Below are positions 56,526-64,000 of a stretch of DNA of 64,000 nucleotides, one piece after another; position 1 is the first letter of the stretch; each line of letters starts with the position of its first letter. This DNA is from Lachnospiraceae bacterium. Lineage in GTDB: Bacteria; Bacillota; Clostridia; Lachnospirales; Lachnospiraceae. A program made the position numbers and the translations under genes. Below the pieces are notes generated by a model. That model did no database searches. It saw only the letters and a program-made list of their open reading frames with translations, and was not told the DNA's origin. The stretch covers positions 1 through 64,000 of the forward strand of contig VSNG01000021.1 of assembly GCA_009774175.1 (NCBI GenBank), given 5' to 3'.

Positions 56526-58478
56526 ATGGCAAATCAACCGTTAGAAGCTTTGGTGTACACAAATGAGAACTGTGTAGGCTGTAATAAGTGTATTTCCGCC
56601 TGTCCCGTATTGACGGCAAACCGTGCAGTGGAAGAAAACGGTATGAATAAAATTGTTGTGGACGGCAGCCAGTGTATCAGCTGCGGCGCCTGTTTTGATG
56701 CTTGTGCGCATGGAGCCAGAAGCTACAAGGACGACACGGAACGGTTTTTTGAGGATCTGAAGAAGGGAGAAAAGATTTCGCTTCTTCTGGCGCCTGCATT
56801 TCTGGCGAATTATCCGAAGGAATACGCTTCGGTTCTGGGAGGACTGAAAAATCTCGGTGTGAACCGCATCATCAGCATCAGCTTTGGCGCGGATATTACC
56901 ACATGGGGATATGTAAAGTACATTACCGAGCATAATTTTACGGGTGGTATTTCACAGCCCTGTCCTGCGGTAGTGGGTTACATAGAAAAGTTCATTCCGG
57001 AGCTGCTTCCGAATCTGATGCCGGTTCATTCGCCTATGATGTGCGGCGCGATTTATGTGAAAAAGTATATGAAGGTGCCTGACAAGCTTGCCTTTATCAG
57101 CCCCTGCATTGCGAAGAAAAATGAGATTGACGATCCAAACTGCGGCGGTTACGTCTCCTATAATGTGACTTTTGACCATTTGATGGAATATGTGAGGGCG
57201 CATAATATTTCCGGCCCTGCGGTGACGGATGAGATCGAATACGGTCTGGGTTCCATTTATCCCATGCCGGGCGGCCTGAAAGAAAATGTATACTGGTTCT
57301 GCGGCGAGGACATTTTTATCAGGCAGATAGAAGGGGAGAGGAATACCTATAAATTCCTGTCGGATTACAAGAAGAGAGTGCAGGCAAGGAAGGATCTGCC
57401 GTTTATGGTAGACGCCTTAAACTGTGAGAAGGGATGTATTTACGGTCCGGGTGTGGAGGAACAGAAGACTAGGTCCGACGACACGCTCTACGAGCTCCAG
57501 AAGATTAAGGAAGCAAGCAAGAAGAGTGACAGAAAGCACGCTTTCAGCAGAAGCCTTACGCCCAAACAGAGACTTGCCAGACTGAACAAGCAGTTTGCGA
57601 ATCTCGACATTAACGACTTTATCAGGCGTTACAACGATAAGTCTGCGATTGTGACGGCGAGAAAGCCGGGAGCGTCCGAACTGGAAGAGATTTTTGTAAC
57701 CATGGACAAGCGCACGGATTCCGAGCGTTCCATCGACTGTTCCGCCTGTGGATATGAAACCTGTAAGAAGATGGCAACGGCGATCTATAACGATTGTAAT
57801 AATAAATATAACTGTATCCAGTTCGTAAAGAGCGAGGTGGAAAAGGAGAGCGAGATTGCCAAGCAGATGGCTTCCGAGGTGGAAGGTAAAAATGCCGAGC
57901 TGCAGGACAAAAACGAGAAGATCGGCAATCTGATTGCCGAGGTGCAGACAGACTTCGCAAGTCTTGACACCTCTATTGTGGAAATGTCGGAGGGCAATAA
58001 CAATAATGCGGAAGAGAGCACAGGTATTTCTGCGTCCATGAGCGACGTTATGCTCTTCTGCGACCAGTTAAATGAAGCGCTTGGTAAGATTCAGGATCTG
58101 CTGGTGAAGCTGGAAGAAAACAATGAAGAGATCACCAACGTGGCGGAGGAGACGAACCTTCTGGCGCTGAATGCGAGCATCGAGGCTGCAAGAGCCGGAG
58201 AGTCCGGAAGAGGATTCGCCATTATTGCCGAAAATATCAAGAAACTGGCTGACTCTTCCAAAGAAACGGCCAGCGACAGTGATGCGAATAAGGAACAGAT
58301 CCAGATGGCGATTTCCAATCTCCTGAAAGATGCCGGAAGACTGATAGAGGTTATCGACGGCGTTAACCTGCGGGTGACCAATCTGGCGGCTTCGACGGAA
58401 GAGATAGCGGCTTCGGCGGATATGGTAAGTACGATTTCGGCAGATTTGAAGAAAAAACTTGATGAACTGAATAAATAA
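56526..58478 (+). CDS. [FeFe]-hydrogenase-like sensor fused to a chemoreceptor signalling domain
   Basis: A 650-residue protein without any membrane helix (ATG 56526 behind GGAGGG). Domains in order: a two-cluster ferredoxin (CVGCNKCISACP near 16; CISCGACFDACAHG near 50), then an H-cluster domain (about 75-345). The H-cluster cysteines lie in SQPCPAVVGYIE, ISPCIAKKNEID and LNCEKGCIYGPG. A small Fe-S domain follows (CSACGYETCKK and later cysteines, about 415-440), then a coiled coil and a methyl-accepting signalling domain with NLLALNASIEAARAGE near 560. The first loop lacks the second cysteine of classical hydrogenases, as in sensory types. It is probably a cytoplasmic redox or hydrogen sensor talking to CheA/CheW. 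It is flanked by terminators and transcribed alone. Confidence 0.9.
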   Translation: MANQPLEALVYTNENCVGCNKCISACPVLTANRAVEENGMNKIVVDGSQCISCGACFDACAHGARSYKDDTERFFEDLKKGEKISLLLAPAFLANYPKEYASVLGGLKNLGVNRIISISFGADITTWGYVKYITEHNFTGGISQPCPAVVGYIEKFIPELLPNLMPVHSPMMCGAIYVKKYMKVPDKLAFISPCIAKKNEIDDPNCGGYVSYNVTFDHLMEYVRAHNISGPAVTDEIEYGLGSIYPMPGGLKENVYWFCGEDIFIRQIEGERNTYKFLSDYKKRVQARKDLPFMVDALNCEKGCIYGPGVEEQKTRSDDTLYELQKIKEASKKSDRKHAFSRSLTPKQRLARLNKQFANLDINDFIRRYNDKSAIVTARKPGASELEEIFVTMDKRTDSERSIDCSACGYETCKKMATAIYNDCNNKYNCIQFVKSEVEKESEIAKQMASEVEGKNAELQDKNEKIGNLIAEVQTDFASLDTSIVEMSEGNNNNAEESTGISASMSDVMLFCDQLNEALGKIQDLLVKLEENNEEITNVAEETNLLALNASIEAARAGESGRGFAIIAENIKKLADSSKETASDSDANKEQIQMAISNLLKDAGRLIEVIDGVNLRVTNLAASTEEIAASADMVSTISADLKKKLDELNK

Positions 58479-58487
58479 AAGAGCTTG

Positions 58488-59123
58488 TTAATAACCAAGC
58501 TCCTCACCAACCAGATATACCTTGATTCGGCCCGGATGCATGCTGCGTCTTGTCACTACGATTTGACAGCAGAAGCACTCCGGGCTGAAACAGTCATGGC
58601 AGACGCCGGTTGCCGCGCAGGGAAGATTGCGGCCCAGACGAATGGCATTGGCCGGGCAGGCTACATTCCTTATTCTGCCGATACCGCTTTGCACATCGGG
58701 AACGATCTTGTTCATGCTGGCTATGACGATCACGTTGGAAGGTCCCTGGATCAGGCAGGCAACCCGATTGCCGTTTCCGTCGATGTTAATAAGTTCGCCG
58801 TCCAGAGTAATCGCGTTGGAGCTCATAAAGAAGTAATCGGCGAGAACAGTTCGTGCATAGATTCGCCGTGCTTCCTCAGGTGATTTTGCGTTGCTGCGGT
58901 CCAGAAGCTCATAGGAGCCGCCGTGGATTGCATCCATCAGGCCGCATTCTTTCAGGCTTTCGCTGCCGCCCCAGCCGATGATGGAACCGGAAGGTATTGC
59001 GGCAAGGACTGCTTCGGTACAGGCAGCCGCCGTTTCAAAGTAATATCCTTCCATATTTCTTTTTTCCAGATTTTTGATAATAGTCTCTGCCTGTCTGGAC
59101 AGAGCTGTTTTTTTGTCTGACAT
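58488..59123 (-). CDS. LUD domain (lactate-utilisation type) protein
   Basis: A 211-residue protein from ATG 59123-59121 (MSDKKTALSRQAETIIKNL) behind AGGAGG. It matches the LutC/YkgG-like LUD fold: GYYFETAAACTEAVLAAIPS, IIGWGGSESLKECGL, YFFMSSNAITLDGELINID and GRIRNVACPANAIRLGRNLP. A cysteine-rich end (CHDCFSPECFCCQIV) suggests metal or Fe-S binding. The usual lutA/lutB partners are absent. The stop lies in a hairpin (58481-58502) shared with the end of the sensor gene. Confidence 0.85.
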   Translation of the reverse strand: MSDKKTALSRQAETIIKNLEKRNMEGYYFETAAACTEAVLAAIPSGSIIGWGGSESLKECGLMDAIHGGSYELLDRSNAKSPEEARRIYARTVLADYFFMSSNAITLDGELINIDGNGNRVACLIQGPSNVIVIASMNKIVPDVQSGIGRIRNVACPANAIRLGRNLPCAATGVCHDCFSPECFCCQIVVTRRSMHPGRIKVYLVGEELGY

Positions 59124-59284
59124 ATTAATTACCTCCTGTTTCCTTCTGCGTACTGCTTTTGTGTACATTGTATCACCGCATTTGGCAATATGCAAATCTC
59201 AAAAAGAGGACAGCCCGAAATGTGCAGCCATTGCCAACGGCAATGATCTCAGGGGCTTGGGGACATGTCACCAACAAGCATGAT

Positions 59285-59311
59285 GCAGAAATTCGTTTAC
59301 GAAATTTCTGC
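59285..59311. other. Hairpin in the gap between the LUD and LysR genes
   Basis: GCAGAAATT at 59285-59293 pairs with AATTTCTGC at 59303-59311. The 270-base gap holds no gene I can support. The hairpin may end the LysR transcript, since it lies about 80 bases past that gene's stop on the minus strand; there is no T run. Confidence 0.4.
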
Positions 59312-59393
59312 GTATGGGCAGCTTTTACATAAAGATGCATTGCTTGCCAGTGGTATCAGGAACTCAGGATTGTATACTATAGAAACACAAAAA

Positions 59394-60281
59394 TTATTGC
59401 TCTGCTCCCCACACTTTTTTTAGCTGGCTCAAAAATTCATTGGAAGCCCTTGAAAAAACTTGATACTTTTTCCAGACAATACACAATTCGGCTTCCATAC
59501 GCGGGTATAACGGTCTGAAACAAAGCTCGCTGTCGCCGGTGGTATTGATGAGTTTATCTAATGCAATCACATAACCGAGTCCTTTCCTTACAAAATGAGA
59601 AGCATTATAAATCAGGTCATAAGTCATAACAACATTGAGCTTGCTGACGTCTTTTTTCAGCCACGAAATCATTTCACTGCTGATGGATGCCTGATGGGAT
59701 AAGATCAGAGGCTTGTCCCACAAATCCTCCGCGCAGACAGATTCCTTTTCAGCCAGCGGGCTGTCTTTTCGCATCAATACGCCCCATGTGTCGGTCATAG
59801 GAAGTCTCATGTAATCGTATTTTGTCACATCAAAGGGGCCGATCAATAAACCGAAATCAATCAGCCCTTTATCTATTTTTTCTGTTACGATACCGGCATC
59901 GCCGCTGTAAATGTGGTAATGGATCAGTGGGTGTTCCTTCTGCAATGTTGCGGCTGCCTGGGCAAAAAAGGAAATCGCATCGGTTTCGCCGCCACCGATA
60001 TAAATTTCTCCGTTGATATTTTCGTTAGAGCTGCTAAGTTCCGCCTTCGTTTTTTCCATAAGGTCAATCATTTCTTCTGCTCGTTTACGCAGCAGCATCC
60101 CGTCCTCGGTTAGTGTGACCTTTTTGCTTCCCCGGATGAGCAGTTTTTTTCCAACTTCTGCTTCTAAATCTTTCAGTTGTCTGGAAAGCGGCGGCTGCGT
60201 CATTTGCAGGGCTTCCGCGGCTTTCGTAATACTTTCTTCCCGTGCTACGGCGAGAAAATATTGCAATACCCGAATATCCAA
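59394..60281 (-). CDS. LysR-type transcriptional regulator
   Basis: A 295-residue regulator (MDIRVLQYFLAVAREESITK). The N-terminal winged helix is seen in AAEALQMTQPPLSRQLKDLE, and the effector domain is of the periplasmic-binding-protein fold (IYIGGGETDAISFFAQAA, DFGLLIGPFD, KGLGYVIALDKLI). It is transcribed away from the acetyltransferase/aldo-keto-reductase/flavodoxin operon and shares its promoter region, so it very likely controls that operon, with autorepression from the same site. Confidence 0.92.
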   Translation of the reverse strand: MDIRVLQYFLAVAREESITKAAEALQMTQPPLSRQLKDLEAEVGKKLLIRGSKKVTLTEDGMLLRKRAEEMIDLMEKTKAELSSSNENINGEIYIGGGETDAISFFAQAAATLQKEHPLIHYHIYSGDAGIVTEKIDKGLIDFGLLIGPFDVTKYDYMRLPMTDTWGVLMRKDSPLAEKESVCAEDLWDKPLILSHQASISSEMISWLKKDVSKLNVVMTYDLIYNASHFVRKGLGYVIALDKLINTTGDSELCFRPLYPRMEAELCIVWKKYQVFSRASNEFLSQLKKVWGAEQ

Positions 60282-60330
60282 ATTTGCGACCTCCTTTTGG
60301 ATTGATGTCTCCTATTGTATCAAAAGCTCT

Positions 60331-60398
60331 CATACCTTTCAAGTATGCAAGACTATTTTTTATATGCATTTGATATTCGGCTGCGACGGTTTTATAAT
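60331..60398 (+). promoter_or_regulatory. LysR box and promoter of the reductase operon
   Basis: ATACCTTTCAAGTAT (60332-60346) within CATAC-N7-GTATG fits the LysR T-N11-A rule. TTGATA at 60370-60375 and TATAAT at 60393-60398, with a 17-base spacer, form an excellent promoter. The box centre lies about 66 bases before the expected start of transcription, the usual LysR position. Confidence 0.7.
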
Positions 60399-60470
60399 GA
60401 GTCCAGAAGGAGATAAGAGAGATGGCAGAGGCAAACGATGTGTATGTAAGCAGTTATCAAAACTTAATCG

Positions 60471-60833
60471 ATTGGGAAAGATGTGTTTATCAATTCCGGC
60501 TGCCATTTTCAGGATCAAGGCGGCATTATCATTGAGGACGGTTCTTTCATAGGACACAATGTAGTGCTTGCAACCATTAACCATGACCTTGATCCGGCAA
60601 ATAACCGTAAAAATCATTATGCGCCGATCACCATAGAAAGCCATGTCTGGATTGGCTCAAACGCCACGATCCTGCCCGGCGTAACGATTGGGGAATGGGC
60701 TGCGGTGGCGGCAGGAGCCGTAGTGATAAAGGATGTTTTGCCTTATACTGTGGTGGGCGGTGTGCCTGCAAGGGTACTTAAAACCGTAAGAAACGATTCC
60801 ATTGAGGAGGATGTACATGAAAAAAATAGTTAG
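60471..60833 (+). pseudogene. Sugar O-acetyltransferase, N-terminally truncated
   Basis: A frame starting at 60471 encodes IGKDVFINSGCHFQDQGGI and continues through the hexapeptide left-handed beta helix (HVWIGSNATILPGVTIGEW, VVGGVPARVLKTVR) typical of maltose/galactoside acetyltransferases. The N-terminal half, including the maltose-acetyltransferase N domain, is missing. A different short frame from ATG 60422 (MAEANDVYVSSYQNLIDW) with a good ribosome-binding site leads into the break. GTG 60483 could start a stub. The end overlaps the next gene. Confidence 0.7.
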
Positions 60834-61815
60834 CCTGGCGCTTCTTCTGTCGTTGGTATTCTCTGTGACGGCTTGTGGCCAGACCATACAGGCGGAAACG
60901 GACGCCGCCGGAAATATAGAAACATCTAAAGCGGCACCTACTGGGAGTGCTGCAACAGACACAGAGGAGGGAACGACTGTGAAAGCAGAATTTGATTTTG
61001 AGACAAAGACAGTCATGCTGAACAGCGGCTATGAGCTTCCGATCAATGGGCTTGGAACCTACAGTATTCACGGGGATGAATGTATCAATGCTGTAAAATC
61101 TGCGCTGAGCAGCGGCGTGCGTCTTATTGATACCGCTTCTGCATACGGCAATGAGGAGGAAATCGGTCAGGCAATCCGGGAGGCAATTGATGAGGGGATC
61201 ATTCAGCGGGAGGACATTTTCGTTATCACAAAAATCTATCCGGGCAGTGAAATGGAAAACCCGGAGCAGTCCATTCAGGCGTGTCTGGATCGTCTGAATA
61301 TCGGTTATGTGGATATGATGCTCCTGCACCACCCGGATGACAATGACGTGGAGGCATACAAGGCGATGGAGCAGTTTGTGGCAGATGGAAAGATTCGTTC
61401 CATTGGTCTGTCTAACTGGTATGTGGAGGAACTGACTGAATTTCTGCCGCAGGTGGATACGGTTCCCGCACTCGTGCAGAATGAGATTCATCCCTATTAT
61501 CAGGAAAATGATGTCATCCGATTTATTCGGGATTTGGGGATTGTGGTGCAGGGCTGGTATCCGCTGGGCGGACGGGGACATACGGCAGAGCTGCTTGGCG
61601 ATCCGGTGATTTCTGAAATTGCAAAGGCGCACGAGGTATCTTCCGCGCAGGTCATTTTGCGGTGGAACCTGCAAAAAGGCGTGGTAGTAATTCCCGGTTC
61701 CAGTAATCCCGACCACATCAAGGAGAACACGGAGCTGTATCATTTCTCTTTGACAGAGGAGGAAATGGAGCAGATCAATAACCTTGACCGCGGCGAAAAG
61801 CATGACTGGTATTAA
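60817..61815 (+). CDS. Aldo/keto reductase made as a lipoprotein
   Basis: A 332-residue protein from ATG 60817 (MKKIVSLALLLSLVFSV) behind GAGGAGG. The signal peptide ends in the lipobox SVTACG, followed by a short linker (about 24-55). The rest is a complete aldo/keto reductase barrel. The catalytic tetrad is visible as D and Y in LIDTASAYGNEEE, K in FVITKIYPG and H in MLLHHPDD; the nucleotide end motif is VVVIPGSSNPDHIKEN. These enzymes use NADPH, which is not expected outside the cell, so the lipid anchor is odd. It is the first intact gene of the LysR-controlled operon. Confidence 0.88.
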   Translation: MKKIVSLALLLSLVFSVTACGQTIQAETDAAGNIETSKAAPTGSAATDTEEGTTVKAEFDFETKTVMLNSGYELPINGLGTYSIHGDECINAVKSALSSGVRLIDTASAYGNEEEIGQAIREAIDEGIIQREDIFVITKIYPGSEMENPEQSIQACLDRLNIGYVDMMLLHHPDDNDVEAYKAMEQFVADGKIRSIGLSNWYVEELTEFLPQVDTVPALVQNEIHPYYQENDVIRFIRDLGIVVQGWYPLGGRGHTAELLGDPVISEIAKAHEVSSAQVILRWNLQKGVVVIPGSSNPDHIKENTELYHFSLTEEEMEQINNLDRGEKHDWY

Positions 61816-61840
61816 AAATACATAGATGGAGGAAATAGAC

Positions 61841-62425
61841 ATGAAGGTTTTAGCGATTAACGGCAGTGCGAGAAAAGATGGAAATACAGCGCTTCTTATC
61901 AATGCCGTATTTGAGCAACTGAACAAGGAAGGCATTGAAACGGAAATGGTTCAGCTTTCCGGCAAAATAATGGAGCCTTGTAAGGCTTGCTGGGCCTGCA
62001 GCGGAAAGAAGAACTGCGTTCACAAAAAGGATCGGTTTCAGGAAATCTTTGAAAAAATGACACAGGCTGACGGAATCATTCTTGGCTCCCCGGTTTATAC
62101 GGCAAATATGTCTGCGAATATGCAGGCGCTTTTGGAACGGGCATCGGTGGTGACGGATATGAACCGCAGCGAAAATCTGTTCGCACATAAAGCCGGCACG
62201 GCGGTTACGGCAGCACGCAGAGGCGGCGCACTTTCCGCACTGGATTCCATGAATCACTTTTTTATGTTGCAAAATATGTTTGTAGTCGGTTCTTCCTATT
62301 GGCCGTTGGCTTACGGGCAGATGCCGGGGGATGTTCAGTCGGATGGAGAAGGTCTGGAAACCATGAGAAATCTTGGACGGAATATGGCTTATCTTTTGAA
62401 AGCACTGGATGAAAGGCGGCGGTAA
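61841..62425 (+). CDS. NADPH-dependent FMN reductase / flavodoxin-fold oxidoreductase
   Basis: A 194-residue flavoprotein from ATG 61841 (MKVLAINGSARKDGNTALL) behind GGAGG. The FMN phosphate loop is GSARKDGNT. A cysteine-rich stretch (PCKACWACSGKKNC) is as found in iron-sulphur flavoprotein-like and related reductases, and SPVYTANMSANMQALLERA is the second flavin loop. It is probably a flavin or quinone reductase. It sits 25 bases after the reductase gene and two bases before the flavodoxin gene. Confidence 0.88.
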   Translation: MKVLAINGSARKDGNTALLINAVFEQLNKEGIETEMVQLSGKIMEPCKACWACSGKKNCVHKKDRFQEIFEKMTQADGIILGSPVYTANMSANMQALLERASVVTDMNRSENLFAHKAGTAVTAARRGGALSALDSMNHFFMLQNMFVVGSSYWPLAYGQMPGDVQSDGEGLETMRNLGRNMAYLLKALDERRR

Positions 62426-62427
62426 CG

Positions 62428-62928
62428 ATGAAAAAATCAATTATGGAGCAGAAAACTTTGGTGGTATATTTTTCCGCTACCGGAACAACGGAGCCGTTGG
62501 CGGAATATGCGGCGGAAATTTTAGAGGCTGACATTTATGAAATTATTCCGAAAGTCCCTTATACAGAGACGGATCTGGCTTATTATACGAATGGACGGGC
62601 GGATCAGGAGCAAAACGATCCTTCTGCACGTCCTGCAATTGCCGGTAAGGTAGAGAATATGGAGGAATACGATACGATTATTCTCGGTTATCCGATTTGG
62701 CATGGGCAGGCACCGAGAATTATCAGCACCTTTTTGGAAAGCTATGATTTTTCAGAAAAGACAATCATTCCATTCTGCACTTCCCACAGCAGTGGGATTG
62801 GCTCCAGTGCCGACAATCTGCATGAGCTGTGTCCGGACTCTGTGAACTGGATGGAAGGAAAGCGTTTTGAAGCCGGAACTATGAAAGAAACTATGGAAAA
62901 CTGGCTTGAGAATGTGAGGGTAAAATAG
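62428..62928 (+). CDS. Flavodoxin
   Basis: A 166-residue flavodoxin-fold protein starting MKKSIMEQKTLVVYFSATG (ATG 62428; ATG 62443 also possible). The FMN loop is FSATGTTEPLAEYAAE, the second loop is ILGYPIWHGQAPRIISTF, and the C-terminal helix ends WLENVRVK. This subtype is often encoded beside aldo/keto reductases and FMN reductases. It closes the LysR-controlled operon and may carry electrons for its reductases. Confidence 0.9.
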   Translation: MKKSIMEQKTLVVYFSATGTTEPLAEYAAEILEADIYEIIPKVPYTETDLAYYTNGRADQEQNDPSARPAIAGKVENMEEYDTIILGYPIWHGQAPRIISTFLESYDFSEKTIIPFCTSHSSGIGSSADNLHELCPDSVNWMEGKRFEAGTMKETMENWLENVRVK

Positions 62929-63011
62929 CCAATATGAGCAAAGAAAAATTTACACCCGTAAGACGATAAATAGGCGAGGAAAGATTTTCAAAATAAAAGG
63001 CATACAAAAAC

Positions 63012-63058
63012 ATCTGCTCCTCTAACGGTTTTTTTCTTTCCCCGTTAGGGGAGCAGAT
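63012..63058 (-). terminator. Large hairpin between converging genes
   Basis: A 17-base stem with one G-T pair (63012-63028 with 63042-63058) and a 13-base loop. On the minus strand it is followed by TTTTTG, so it probably ends the ABC transporter transcript. It could also end the flavodoxin operon on the plus strand. Confidence 0.75.
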
Positions 63059-63110
63059 AATAGTATTTAAGGATTGTGTACGGTTCAAAGAAACTTTCCC
63101 CTAAAGATAT

Positions 63111-64000
63111 CTACTTCTTTAGTTGATAAAAGTCATAAAATGCAGCGTGTTTAGTAATAAGCTCTTCAAATGTGCCATGTTCAATTATTTTGCCGTTTGC
63201 TATAAATACAATTTCGTCATAGAGTGTAAGAATATCGCTGCTCATATTATGAGTGATAGTAAGTAGCGTTAAATCAGATATTGCCAATAGCCTGCTTTCA
63301 ATATCATACGCAGTTTGCATATCAATAGCAGACGTACCCTCGTCTAAAATCAACAGTGGCTTCTTACGAATTAAGGCTCTTGCTACGGCAATTCTTTGTT
63401 TCTGTCCGCCGGAAAGGTTATCTCCATTTTCTCCAACGTGATATTTAAGTCCGTTTGGTACTTGCTCAATAAACTGTGATAAACCACTATCAGACAATAC
63501 GGATTGCAATTCTTCTTTACTGAAATCTTCGTGTAGGCAAATGTTGTCAAAAATGCTCTCATCAAACATATAAACATTCTGATGAATGACCGACGATAGC
63601 GCAGTTATTTTATCAATATCCAAAACGGAAAGACTATCTGCGTCATATAGTACATCACCTTTGAAATCAGAGTAATATCCGGCAATCAGCTTAATAAATG
63701 TAGACTTTCCACACCCACTCTTACCGACAAAAGCATATTTTTTCCCTTTATCAATGGATAGTGAAATACCGTTTATGACTTCGTTTTCCTTATCATAGGA
63801 AAAATGCAAATCATCTACATAAATCATTTTTTTGAAAGAGGGTGATTTTTTTGTATTTGTGTTCTGTTCCTTGTAATCTGAAAGGTTATTTAGCTTCTGT
63901 GTAATTGGTTTTATACTCTTGATTTTGGGAATATTGCTAAAAATAATCAATAATGGATTTGCAAGGTTACTGCTTACCTGTACCATGCCTAACAAGGCTC
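63111..64000 (-). CDS. ABC exporter, ATP-binding half, cut by the window edge
   Basis: The frame is open to the right edge, so the start and the membrane domain lie outside. The visible 296 residues include the end of the transmembrane domain (VQVSSNLANPLLIIFSNI), a linker, and a complete ATPase: Walker A in VGKSGCGKSTFIKLI, the Q-loop at SSVIHQNVYMFD, the signature NLSGGQKQRIAVARAL, Walker B in LLILDEGTSAID and the H-switch TITHN. It resembles half-size exporters of the multidrug/peptide type. The sequence is notably AT-richer than the genes to its left, which may point to a transferred segment. Confidence 0.9.
   Translation of the reverse strand, partial: ALLGMVQVSSNLANPLLIIFSNIPKIKSIKPITQKLNNLSDYKEQNTNTKKSPSFKKMIYVDDLHFSYDKENEVINGISLSIDKGKKYAFVGKSGCGKSTFIKLIAGYYSDFKGDVLYDADSLSVLDIDKITALSSVIHQNVYMFDESIFDNICLHEDFSKEELQSVLSDSGLSQFIEQVPNGLKYHVGENGDNLSGGQKQRIAVARALIRKKPLLILDEGTSAIDMQTAYDIESRLLAISDLTLLTITHNMSSDILTLYDEIVFIANGKIIEHGTFEELITKHAAFYDFYQLKK

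Noticed and set aside
1..64000. tRNA, rRNA and CRISPR elements.
   Set aside because: No cloverleaf-like tRNA ends, rRNA-like stretches or regularly spaced repeats were found on reading both strands. The only short repeats are those listed.

Overview
The window reads as chromosome of a spore-forming, gut-type Clostridia (Lachnospiraceae-like Firmicute). The evidence is the gene content and the signals: strong AGGAGG ribosome-binding sites, SpoVAE- and GerM-type sporulation proteins, Lachnospiraceae-style uncharacterised families (DUF5721, DUF1653, DUF6033), a ThrH-type homoserine/serine phosphatase, and BceRS-AB-type peptide sensing. No rRNA, tRNA or CRISPR array was seen. Family names come from reading the proteins, not from a database search.

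Layout. 1-3874: the end of a phosphate uptake operon (pstA end, pstB, phoU) run into a PhoB/PhoR-type two-component system with overlapping start and stop codons. About 3900-10530: a worn mobile-element region. It holds an orphan leader peptide and hairpin resembling the attenuator of ribosomal-protection tetracycline-resistance genes, a MobC gene, a palindrome-rich oriT-like stretch, a relaxase without its head, a BlaI/M56-peptidase/DUF6033/FlxA-like cassette, a winged-helix regulator whose start codon appears to be ATA, a TTRAP-type transfer-assisting protein, and the tail of a large surface protein. 10841-18648: housekeeping genes (ridA, aroK, spoVAE), an ECF sigma/anti-sigma membrane operon, DegV, a LytTR regulator and argG. 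19099-23201: small acetyltransferases, a kinase-like P-loop protein, dCMP deaminase, a YbaK deacylase and two decayed genes. 23324-27965: a BceRS-BceAB-type sensing and export module with a recognisable operator.

28105-30284: a collapsed defence island with a Fic N-terminal remnant, an intact Fic protein carrying its own C-terminal inhibitory motif, and the C-terminal part of a type I restriction HsdR. 30416-37563: a coiled-coil protein, a nucleotidyltransferase, argJ-argB-argD, an orphan solute-binding protein and a small DMT-type exporter. 37643-44949: a ComEA-like lipoprotein, a two-component pair, a GerM-like lipoprotein, ComEC and HolA. 45138-56357: ThrH, small unknowns, a DUF1653 gene behind two LexA-type boxes, a 5'-nucleotidase, an SfsA-MutY fusion, a glycosyltransferase, a PAP2 phosphatase, glyA, homoserine dehydrogenase and aspartokinase. 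56526-58478: a soluble fusion of an [FeFe]-hydrogenase-like sensor and a chemoreceptor signalling domain. 58488-62928: a LUD protein and a LysR regulator facing an operon of a truncated acetyltransferase, a lipoprotein aldo/keto reductase and two flavoproteins. An ABC exporter gene runs off the right edge.

The most unusual signals are these. The decamer GTTTACATAA recurs ten times and sits at gene boundaries, often as a direct-repeat pair framing one intergenic gap. The hydrogenase-like/chemoreceptor fusion and the SfsA-MutY fusion are unusual protein architectures. Paired SOS boxes precede a DUF1653 gene, and two genes appear to start on non-standard codons (ATA and ATC).
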